A stretch of 6,174 bases of DNA from JACDAN01 sp035707105 (GTDB lineage Bacteria; Actinomycetota; Thermoleophilia; Gaiellales; Gaiellaceae). The notes below the pieces were generated by a model that did no database searches, had not been told where the DNA came from, and saw only the letters and a program-made list of their open reading frames with translations. Where the stretch lies: positions 1 to 6,174 of the forward strand of contig DASSUI010000082.1 in the NCBI GenBank assembly GCA_035707105.1, written 5' to 3'. This document shows, in pieces, positions 1 to 5,275 of this stretch (the first letter of the stretch is position 1; each line of letters opens with the position of its first letter). The translations under genes and the position numbers were made by a program.

Positions 1-655
1 CGACCGGTCGAGGACGCGCGAACCGGGCGAGGCGCGCTCCGCCGTCCTCCCAGGCAAGCGTGTGGCCGGCGGGCAGCTTGCGACAGTCGCGGAAGATCGT
101 CAGCGGCGCGGGGATCGAGTTGAACGTCAGGAACGCGTCGAGCGCGTCCGGATCGATCTCGCCGCGCGGGAGCGCGCGCAGCTCGGAGGCGAACTCGAAG
201 CCGTTCTCGCCGACGCGGTAGTAGAGCGGCTTGATCCCGAACGCATCGCGCGCGAGCAGCAGCCGCGCACGCGAAGCGTCCCAGACCGCGAGCGCGAACA
301 TCCCGCGCAGGCGACGCGGAAACTCGTCGCCCCACTCCTCGTAGGCGTGCACGAGCACTTCCGTGTCGCAGCGCGTGCGGAAGCGGTGGCCCGCGCGCTC
401 GAGCTCGTGGCGGAGCTCCCCGTGGTTGTAGATCTCGCCGTTCTGCACGACGTGCACGGTCCCGTCCTCGTTCGCGATCGGCTGGTCGCCGTGCTCGAGG
501 TCGATGATCGAGAGGCGTCGCGCCGCCAGACCGACCGGACCGTCGAGGAGCTCGCCGTCCGAGTCGGGCCCGCGGTGCACGAGCGTCCCGCTCATCGCGC
601 GGAGCCGCTCGCGGTCGGCCCCGGCCTGCGAGGCGATTCCGGCGATGCCACACAC
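1..655 (-). CDS. asnB: Asparagine synthetase (glutamine-hydrolysing), N-terminal part; runs off the left edge
   Basis: Class II glutamine amidotransferase domain of an AsnB-type enzyme. The family hydrolyses glutamine and transfers the ammonia to an adenylated carboxylate, classically aspartate to asparagine, in the cytosol. The start is GTG at 655-653, which places the catalytic cysteine at residue 2 (MCGIAGI), as the mature N-terminus requires. Other landmarks are HRGPD (27-31), RRLSIID (46-52), NGEIYN (72-77) and Asp97 in DTEVLV, all glutaminase-site motifs. From about residue 185 the sequence FLTFNSIPAP enters the linker to the ATP-binding synthetase domain, most of which lies outside the window. 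The visible part is 218 codons of a family usually near 600. It starts 6 bases after the sugar transferase stop, with a weak purine-rich GAGTAGGG overlapping that stop, so cotranscription is likely. AsnB homologues in polysaccharide clusters often modify sugars or uronic acids, so aspartate need not be the substrate here. The family call is very secure; the substrate is open. Confidence 0.95.
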   Translation of the reverse strand, partial: MCGIAGIASQAGADRERLRAMSGTLVHRGPDSDGELLDGPVGLAARRLSIIDLEHGDQPIANEDGTVHVVQNGEIYNHGELRHELERAGHRFRTRCDTEVLVHAYEEWGDEFPRRLRGMFALAVWDASRARLLLARDAFGIKPLYYRVGENGFEFASELRALPRGEIDPDALDAFLTFNSIPAPLTIFRDCRKLPAGHTLAWEDGGARLARFARPRPV

Positions 656-661
656 GGCGCC

Positions 662-1351
662 CTACTCTACGCGCGTGGGTCGGACCGCCCCCTGCAGCGA
701 CTGGCGCAGCACGCGCCAGCCTGTCGCGACGAGCGTCCGCAGGTAGAGCCCGACCGACCGGTCGGCGATCCACTCGAGGTCGTGGGCGAGTTTCTCCGCC
801 ATCGAGGCCTCATAGCCGCGTCGAACCTGCGCGAAGCCGGTCAGGCCGGGACGCACGACGAGCCGCTGCCAGTACGCCGGGATGTCCGCGGCGAGCTGCT
901 CGAAGAAGATCGGGCGGATGGGCCGGGGTCCGACGAGGCTCATCTCGCCGCGAAGGACGTTGAGGAGCTGCGGGAGCTCGTCGAGCTGCGTGGCGCGCAG
1001 CCAGCGGCCGACCGTCGTGCGCTCCGCCTTCGTGCGGCGGACAAGCTCGTCGCCGAGGTACGGCCCAAGCCGGTCCTCGGCGCCCGCGCGGAGCGTGCGG
1101 AACTTGAGCATCGTGTAGAACTCGCCGCCGCGCCCGACGCGCGTGCCGCGGTAGAAGACGGGCCGGCCGCTCGTCGCGAGGATCGCGAAGGAGATGAGTC
1201 CCACCGGCAGGGCAGCGATCGCGAGGAAGAGCAGCGAGAGGACGATGTCCAGGGCGCGAAGCACGACGTCAACCCGGTCGCGGCGAGGACTCTCACGCGC
1301 GCGCCGGATGAAGCTCTCCGAGAGCGACGAGCTCTGAGGCCTCGTCTGCAC
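662..1351 (-). CDS. Bacterial sugar transferase (undecaprenyl-phosphate sugar-1-phosphate transferase type)
   Basis: Predicted monotopic membrane enzyme of 229 residues that moves a sugar-1-phosphate from a nucleotide sugar to a polyprenyl phosphate, the first step of exopolysaccharide or capsule assembly. A hydrophobic membrane-inserted helix spans about 34-59 with a helix-breaking Pro49, as in the reentrant helix of PglC-like enzymes. Then come PVFYRGTRVGRGGEFYTMLKF (64-84) and KFRT (83-86), the catalytic Asp-Glu dyad at 124-125 in LDELPQ, SLVGPRP (138-144) and RPGLTGFAQV (167-176). The length matches the short catalytic form, without the extra membrane domains of WbaP or CpsE. The start chosen is GTG at 1351, the first start codon in frame after the phoX stop. 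No convincing Shine-Dalgarno precedes it, so the exact start is uncertain. The frame stays open far upstream inside phoX, but that stretch is an Arg/Pro-rich shadow. The sugar specificity cannot be read from the sequence. Confidence 0.93.
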   Translation of the reverse strand: MQTRPQSSSLSESFIRRARESPRRDRVDVVLRALDIVLSLLFLAIAALPVGLISFAILATSGRPVFYRGTRVGRGGEFYTMLKFRTLRAGAEDRLGPYLGDELVRRTKAERTTVGRWLRATQLDELPQLLNVLRGEMSLVGPRPIRPIFFEQLAADIPAYWQRLVVRPGLTGFAQVRRGYEASMAEKLAHDLEWIADRSVGLYLRTLVATGWRVLRQSLQGAVRPTRVE

Positions 1352-1381
1352 CAGCCGATGGTAGTCCGACCGCGAGAAGAC

Positions 1382-1407
1382 CGAGGGCCGGCTGGCGCCG
1401 GCCCTCG
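1382..1407 (-). terminator. Hairpin terminator after the phoX-like gene
   Basis: A perfect 11-bp inverted repeat (CGAGGGCCGGC / GCCGGCCCTCG) with a 4-base loop begins 24 bases beyond the phoX stop on the minus strand. It is followed by the pyrimidine-rich GTCTTCTCG rather than a clean U run. Position and stem strength fit an intrinsic terminator or a 3'-end stabilising stem. It lies only 30 bases before the start of the sugar transferase, so it may also limit readthrough into that gene. Confidence 0.75.
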
Positions 1408-1431
1408 AGTCGTCCGTCTGCGCCGCTTGCC

Positions 1432-3138
1432 CTAGCCGCGGCCCTTCTTGCCGTGCCCCTTCTTCTTGCCCTTGTGGTCGCCGTGGTGGTGACCCTGGTC
1501 GCCCGTGTTCGGGAGACGGAAGAGCAGGAGCTGGCCGCCCTCGCGCTGGTACGTGAGGGTGCCGCGCTGCTCCTCCTGGACGACCAGCGAGCCGGCCTGC
1601 ACGTCGACCAGGAACGCCCCCTTGCCGAAGAACTTGGAGGCATCGACGATGCCGCTCGACTCCCAGCCGCCCGCAAGCGACTTGGCCATGCTCGCATCCT
1701 TGTCCGTCGGGCCCTCGTCTGCGGACTGGTTGACGCGCGCCACCACGTAGGGAGCGCCGCCCTTCTTCAGGTCGTAGGCCCAGATCCGGGCCGTCGTGCC
1801 GGTCCCGAGCGGGTACTGGTTGTGGCTGCCCGGGTCCTCCTGGAAGAGGAGGAGATCCTTCGTCGTCTCGACGTTGTCCGGCTGGTGGATCAGGTCGAGA
1901 GCGCCGGCCCCTGCGGCTCCGCGTGCGTCGCCGTCGATCATGATCGACAGGCTCTCGACCTTCTTCGGATCCTTGCGGTCGAGGACCATCTTGAAGATCC
2001 GGCCGTTCGGCCACGGGCCGATCGTCCCGGACGGACCGCGGCGGAGCCGGCCGGTCGCCGGATCGGGCAGGGCCCGCGGCTCGCCTGTGTCGGCGAAGTA
2101 GACGACGTTGTGGTGATGCCGGTCGTACGCGAGGTCCTCGACGCGGATGAACTGGAAGACGTTGTTCGCGTTCGACCAGTTCTCGAGCGCCGTCTGGTCG
2201 CCCTTCGCGACGTTCTCCGGTACCGGGATGAACTCGCCGCCGACCGACTGCGTGCCGCTGAGGTCGCCGTAGTCGTTGATCGCCGCGTTGGACGACCTGA
2301 ACGCCCACAGCGAGCCCTTGTCGTTCCAGACGGCGTCCGCGTCGTCCGCGGTGTACATGTAGAGCTGCGACGACGGCGCGGTGAACGTGTCGTCACCCGA
2401 GAGGACGACCGGGTGGCCGTACTTCTCGAGCGCGACGCTGTTCTCGTGGTTGTGGCGGCCCATGCCGTAGATCGTCCGGTACTGGCCGCTCCGTACGTCG
2501 TACGCGACGACCACGCCGGCCTGTTCCGCGCCCGGCTCGGACGGCAGGACGGTCGGCAGGTGCCACGCCTCACCCGTGCGGTGGACGAAGTCGGTGGCCT
2601 CCTCGTTGGTGAAGAGGATCGGCCGGTCGAACCCGTGCTTGTGCGAGGCGAGGAAGTTCGAGCAGAAGCGTTGGTAGTTCGCCTCGTGCGGGATCACGTA
2701 CCTGCCCGAGAGGACGCCTGCGCCGTGTCGGCTGAGCGTCAGCTTGCTGACGAGCGCGTTCGTGAAGTCGTTGAAGCCCGTCTGGGTGGCCAGGGTGTAC
2801 GGAAACGGCACCGTGGACGTCTCGTGGTTCACGTACGCCTCGACCTTCCAGCCGTGGCCCTTCCGGAGCGCGATCCCGTCCGGAATCGACTCGAACATGT
2901 ACGACGACCCCGGCAACGTCTCGCCAACGGTGATCAGCGGCGTGACGGTCGCGCCGGGCACGGCCGGGTCGAGCATCGCTGCCTGCGAGGTCTTGAAGCC
3001 GGCGTGATGCGGTTTCCCCTTGCCCTTGTGCGCCGCCGCGGGCATCGCGACCGTGGCGATCGCCAGCGCCGAGACGGCGAGCGCCGCAGCGAGACCGGCC
3101 ATGCGGCCGCGCTTGGGCGCAGTTCCTGAGCTAGGCAA
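1432..3138 (-). CDS. Secreted PhoX/DUF839-family phosphatase-like protein
   Basis: Predicted exported protein of 568 residues in the PhoX/DUF839 group. Characterised members are calcium- and iron-dependent alkaline phosphatases that release phosphate from organic phosphoesters outside the membrane. The n-region has KRGR, followed by a hydrophobic stretch (about 14-34) and a likely cleavage after AAA at about residue 36. Metal-site-like motifs in order are VNHE (103-106), the sole cysteine Cys159 shortly before TNEE (177-180), RHNHENS (228-234), SGDD (247-250), RVEDLAYD (332-339), YFADTGEP (347-354), QEDP (433-436) and GWESSGIVDASKFFG (491-505). Cys159 plus NEE is the equivalent I infer of the iron-ligand cysteine and CEE of Pseudomonas PhoX. 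A TTG start is chosen because a strong Shine-Dalgarno precedes it and because it supplies the basic n-region; the internal ATG at 3102 would leave none. No twin-arginine pair is visible, unlike classical PhoX. Both mature ends are His/Lys/Gly-rich. The family is firm; phosphatase activity is inferred. Confidence 0.88.
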   Translation of the reverse strand: MPSSGTAPKRGRMAGLAAALAVSALAIATVAMPAAAHKGKGKPHHAGFKTSQAAMLDPAVPGATVTPLITVGETLPGSSYMFESIPDGIALRKGHGWKVEAYVNHETSTVPFPYTLATQTGFNDFTNALVSKLTLSRHGAGVLSGRYVIPHEANYQRFCSNFLASHKHGFDRPILFTNEEATDFVHRTGEAWHLPTVLPSEPGAEQAGVVVAYDVRSGQYRTIYGMGRHNHENSVALEKYGHPVVLSGDDTFTAPSSQLYMYTADDADAVWNDKGSLWAFRSSNAAINDYGDLSGTQSVGGEFIPVPENVAKGDQTALENWSNANNVFQFIRVEDLAYDRHHHNVVYFADTGEPRALPDPATGRLRRGPSGTIGPWPNGRIFKMVLDRKDPKKVESLSIMIDGDARGAAGAGALDLIHQPDNVETTKDLLLFQEDPGSHNQYPLGTGTTARIWAYDLKKGGAPYVVARVNQSADEGPTDKDASMAKSLAGGWESSGIVDASKFFGKGAFLVDVQAGSLVVQEEQRGTLTYQREGGQLLLFRLPNTGDQGHHHGDHKGKKKGHGKKGRG

Positions 3139-3142
3139 TTGT

Positions 3143-3150
3143 CTCCCCTT
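3143..3150 (-). promoter_or_regulatory. Ribosome binding site that fixes the TTG start of the phoX-like gene
   Basis: On the minus strand AAGGGGAG lies 4 bases before the TTG at 3138-3136. It is the strongest Shine-Dalgarno-like sequence in the window and is the main reason for choosing TTG over the ATG 36 bases further in. Confidence 0.75.
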
Positions 3151-3162
3151 TCCCCTGTCTTA

Positions 3163-3185
3163 CACCAGTTGCACTGTGCCTGGTG
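3163..3185. promoter_or_regulatory. Candidate operator: inverted repeat in the phoX-lysR intergenic region
   Basis: CACCAG (3163-3168) and CTGGTG (3180-3185) form a perfect 6-bp inverted repeat with an 11-base spacer. Inside the spacer is a second dyad, GCAC T GTGC (3171-3179), offset by two bases. The element begins 24 bases upstream of the phoX-like start codon and is 56 bases from the lysR-like start, so a protein bound here could affect either gene. It does not contain the T-N11-A pattern of LysR boxes. An RNA hairpin in a phoX leader is an alternative reading. Confidence 0.4.
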
Positions 3186-3216
3186 CCCCATTTTCTCAAA
3201 CCTGACGCTTATCCGT

Positions 3217-3229
3217 TCGGTTCTCCGTA
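3217..3229 (+). promoter_or_regulatory. Candidate LysR-type box (T-N11-A)
   Basis: A T at 3217 and an A at 3229 are separated by 11 bases and enclose the short dyad CGG (3218-3220) / CCG (3225-3227). This fits the loose T-N11-A consensus of LysR-family binding sites and overlaps the putative -10 of the regulator gene, a position that would suit autorepression. The consensus is short and a chance match is quite possible. Confidence 0.25.
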
Positions 3230-3233
3230 TCAT
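3228..3233 (+). promoter_or_regulatory. Putative -10 element for a leaderless lysR-like transcript
   Basis: TATCAT lies 8 bases before the ATG at 3242, so transcription would be expected to start at or within a base or two of the start codon. No Shine-Dalgarno is present upstream; the preceding bases are pyrimidine-rich (TACTCCTT). The nearest -35-like match, CTGACG at 3202-3207, has a 20-base spacer, which is too long to be persuasive. Leaderless mRNAs with a TANNNT motif this close to the start are common in actinobacteria. Confidence 0.5.
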
Positions 3234-3241
3234 TACTCCTT

Positions 3242-4132
3242 ATGGACACTCGTCAGCTTGCGGCCTTCTGCGCGGTGGTCGAGCGCCGGAGCTTCTCGCA
3301 AGCCGCGGAGCAGCTCGGCGTCACGCAGCCGGCCGTCAGCCTGCAGATCCGCTCGCTGGAGAAGCGGCTCGGGGAGCGGCTGCTCGATCGATCGGGCCGG
3401 CGGGTCGAGCCGACGGAGGCGGGCCAGCGCCTCTACCGCAGCGCCCAGCGCATGCTCGCCCTCGAGCGGCAGCTGCTCGACGAGGTCGTAGGTGAGGGCG
3501 ACGAGCTTCGCGGCCGGCTGGAGATCGGCTGCTCGACGGGGCCCGGCGCAACCGTCCTTCCGCTGCTCCTCTGCGAGTTCCAGGCTGAGAACCCGGGCGT
3601 CGCGATTTCGCTCTCGGTGAACGACACGTTGCACGTCATCGACCTGGTCTCCGAGCGGCGGCTGGAGCTGGGGGTCGTCGGCGCCGCGCCGCGGCATCGC
3701 GCGGTCACCTTCGAGCCGTTCTTCCAGGACGAGATCGTCCTCGCCGTTCCGCCCGGGCACAAGCTCGCGGGCAAGACGGTCGAGCTCGACGACCTCCGCG
3801 CCGAGACGTTGATCCTCATGCAGGAGGGGGCGGGCGTCCGGCAGATGGTCGAGGACGAGCTCCGCGGCGCCGGCCTCCGCCTTCGCGACCTCGACGTCAG
3901 GCTCGAGCTCGGGCTCCAGGAGTCGGTGAAGGCCGCGGTCGCGGCCGGCCACGGCGTCACGTTCATCTCGCGCTCGTCGATCGAGCCGGAGCTCGCCGCA
4001 GGAACGCTGGCCGCGGCGACCGTGGAGGGCCTGACGCCGACGCGGGAGATCTCGCTCGTCCGCCCGACGGGCCGGACGCCGAGCCGCGTCGCAGAGGCCT
4101 TCGTCGCCTTCGCCCGGGAGCGCCTCGCGTGA
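3242..4132 (+). CDS. LysR-type transcriptional regulator
   Basis: Full-length LysR-family regulator of 296 residues, a usual size for the family. The N-terminal winged helix-turn-helix covers about 1-60, with the recognition segment SFSQAAEQLGVTQPAVSLQI (17-36), the typical ERLLDRSGRRVEPTEAG wing (45-61) and a linker helix to about 88. The effector-binding domain, with two Rossmann-like subdomains, spans about 90-294 and includes GRLEIGCSTG (91-100) and GVTFISRSSIEPEL (238-251). It should bind DNA as a tetramer and respond to a small ligand, which cannot be named from sequence. The ATG at 3242 has no Shine-Dalgarno and a -10-like hexamer just upstream, so leaderless expression is likely. Its last 4 bases overlap the start of the reductase-like gene, so the two are almost certainly coexpressed. 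It diverges from the phoX-like gene, which is therefore a second possible target. Confidence 0.95.
   Translation: MDTRQLAAFCAVVERRSFSQAAEQLGVTQPAVSLQIRSLEKRLGERLLDRSGRRVEPTEAGQRLYRSAQRMLALERQLLDEVVGEGDELRGRLEIGCSTGPGATVLPLLLCEFQAENPGVAISLSVNDTLHVIDLVSERRLELGVVGAAPRHRAVTFEPFFQDEIVLAVPPGHKLAGKTVELDDLRAETLILMQEGAGVRQMVEDELRGAGLRLRDLDVRLELGLQESVKAAVAAGHGVTFISRSSIEPELAAGTLAAATVEGLTPTREISLVRPTGRTPSRVAEAFVAFARERLA
4116..4120 (+). promoter_or_regulatory. Ribosome binding site for the reductase-like gene, inside the lysR-like gene
   Basis: GGGAG ends 8 bases before the GTG at 4129-4131. Together with the 4-base GTGA overlap it supports this GTG as the real start and points to translational coupling. 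Confidence 0.55.
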
Positions 4133-5079
4133 TCGTCCGCTGGGGGCTCGACGAGCTGCCCGACCTCCTGGAGCAGCTCGGTGTGGAGCGGCCGTTTCTC
4201 GTCGCGAGCCGGCGCTGGAGCTCGCTCGACCTCCCGGCGGCCGCCCGCTGGGACGAGATCCCTTCGCACCGCATCGAGGTGCCGGCGGGCGTCGACGGGA
4301 TTCTCGCCGTCGGCGGCGGGAGCGCCATCGACACGGCCAAGGCAGCCTCCGCCACGAGTGGGCTGCCGGTGGTCTCGGTGCCGACGACGTACTCGGGCTC
4401 GGAGTGGACCACGTCCTACGGCGTCCGCGATCCCGGCAAGCGGATGGTCGGCGGGGGCGGCGGCGCGAACCTCGCGGGGATCGTCTACGACCCGGCGCTC
4501 ACGATGGATCTCCCGCGCGCGGAGACGGCCGGCACCGCGCTGAACGCACTCGCCCACGCGGCGGAGGCGCTCTACCACCCGGCGAGGACGCCCGAGTCCG
4601 ACCGCGTGGCCCACGAGGCCGCCGAGCTCATCAACGGCGCGCTGCCCGCGGTGCTCGAGGACGGAGACGCCGCCGGGCCGCGGAAGACGCTGCTGCTCGG
4701 CGCGGCGCGGGCCGGCGAGGCGCTCGCGCGCTCGGGTCTCTGTCTCGGCCATGCGATGGCCCAGGCGATCGGCGGCCGCTACGGGATCCCGCACGGCGCC
4801 ATGAACGCGCTCTGCCTCCCGCCGGCGCTGCGGTTCAACGAGCCGGTCGCGCGCGCGGCGATCGACGACCTTGGAAAGTCGCTCGGCAGCGACGACCCCG
4901 CGATGCGAGTCGAGGAGCTCGCGCGTCTGGGCGGGTTCAACCGCCTGCGCGACTTCGGGGTGCCGGAGGACGAGCTGGACGACGTCGCCGAGGCGGCTGC
5001 GGAGCGTGCGGGCGCGAAGGCGAACCCGCGACCTGCGTCACCGGCCGAGATCGCCGAGCTCTACCGCTCCATCTACTGA
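4129..5079 (+). CDS. Maleylacetate reductase-like protein (iron-containing alcohol dehydrogenase family)
   Basis: NAD(P)H-dependent oxidoreductase-like protein of 316 residues. Maleylacetate reductases reduce maleylacetate to 3-oxoadipate in hydroxyquinol and chlorocatechol breakdown, in the cytosol. Visible motifs are the nucleotide-binding GGGSAIDTAKA (62-72), PTTYSGSE (85-92), YDPALTMDLP (120-129), NALAHAAEALY (139-149) and GHAMAQAIGGRYGIPHG (207-223). By alignment with FucO, three metal-ligand positions are His143, His208 and His222. The fourth, normally Asp, is Asn139, as in maleylacetate reductases. The His four residues after the third ligand is Gln212 here. The protein is shorter than the roughly 350 of typical family members, mainly because the N-terminal nucleotide-binding half is compact before GGGS. 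The GTG start overlaps the lysR-like stop. No ring-cleavage dioxygenase is adjacent, so the substrate is unproven; another iron-alcohol dehydrogenase activity, or a non-metal variant, is possible. Confidence 0.85.
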   Translation: MIVRWGLDELPDLLEQLGVERPFLVASRRWSSLDLPAAARWDEIPSHRIEVPAGVDGILAVGGGSAIDTAKAASATSGLPVVSVPTTYSGSEWTTSYGVRDPGKRMVGGGGGANLAGIVYDPALTMDLPRAETAGTALNALAHAAEALYHPARTPESDRVAHEAAELINGALPAVLEDGDAAGPRKTLLLGAARAGEALARSGLCLGHAMAQAIGGRYGIPHGAMNALCLPPALRFNEPVARAAIDDLGKSLGSDDPAMRVEELARLGGFNRLRDFGVPEDELDDVAEAAAERAGAKANPRPASPAEIAELYRSIY

Positions 5080-5103
5080 GGTTCGGCGAGACATCGGCTC
5101 TGC

Positions 5104-5123
5104 CGCCGGGGCCCGCCCCGGCG
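5104..5123 (+). terminator. Candidate terminator hairpin after the lysR-reductase unit
   Basis: CGCCGGGGC (5104-5112) pairs perfectly with GCCCCGGCG (5115-5123) around a 2-base CC centre, which would open to about 4 bases. It begins 24 bases after the reductase-like stop. There is no U run after it (ACGAGCGACG follows), so it may be a 3'-end stem or a Rho-assisted site rather than an intrinsic terminator. The rest of 5124-5220 shows no gene or clear element to me. Confidence 0.45.
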
Positions 5124-5220
5124 ACGAGCGACGTTCCGCCGCCCCTCCTAGCGCGGACACGCAGAGTGGCGCGACGAAGCCGATCGTCTTGACCACGCGC
5201 CATGTATCGGTCGCGACGCT

Positions 5221-5268
5221 CGGAATAATGAGCACTTATGCATACGATTAGCAAGCCGGTGGTACGAT
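5221..5268 (+). promoter_or_regulatory. AT-rich promoter pocket before the flavoprotein gene, with -10-like TACGAT
   Basis: This pocket is clearly richer in A and T than its surroundings. It holds the 8-base palindrome TATGCATA (5237-5244) and two copies of TACGAT exactly 20 bases apart (5243-5248 and 5263-5268). The second copy ends 7 bases before the GTG at 5276, which fits a leaderless transcript. No good -35 sits at standard spacing from either copy; a TTGACC at 5189-5194 is too far away. The only Shine-Dalgarno-like sequence, GGTGG at 5258-5262, is 13 bases from the start, so it is weak support for a leadered message. Confidence 0.45.
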
Positions 5269-5275
5269 CCCGGGC

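Noticed and set aside
62..1435. Long plus-strand open frame of 457 codons opposite the asparagine synthetase and sugar transferase genes
   Set aside because: Its product is a monotonous Arg/Glu/Ala/Val string with no recognisable motif, and the opposite strand encodes two well-conserved families. It is a GC-rich shadow.
1435..1503. Canonical sortase anchoring of the PhoX-like protein
   Set aside because: LPNTG is present but no hydrophobic segment follows it, so standard cell-wall sorting cannot be called. It is kept only as an observation.
1352..2308. Upstream extension of the sugar transferase frame to an ATG at 2308
   Set aside because: The extra 319 codons lie inside phoX and are Arg/Pro/Gly-rich with no domain. 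The known short sugar transferases begin near the membrane helix.
3100..3102. ATG at 3102 as the start of the phoX-like gene
   Set aside because: It would leave a signal peptide with no positive charge and no Shine-Dalgarno at the right distance, while the TTG at 3138 has both a strong ribosome site and a basic n-region.
1453..3129. Nearly full-length plus-strand open frame opposite the phoX-like gene
   Set aside because: Such antisense frames arise when codons on the real strand end in G or C. The product has no domain pattern, while the minus strand has a signal peptide, ordered PhoX motifs and a Shine-Dalgarno.
3433..4794. Minus-strand open frame of 453 codons across the lysR-like and reductase-like genes
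   Set aside because: It spans two clear genes, has biased composition and no motif, and turns serine/arginine-rich in its second half, so it is a shadow.
5038..5235. Small minus-strand open frame of 65 codons in the 5080-5275 gap
   Set aside because: It overlaps the end of the reductase-like gene, has no ribosome site that I can see and no recognisable product. The gap looks regulatory.
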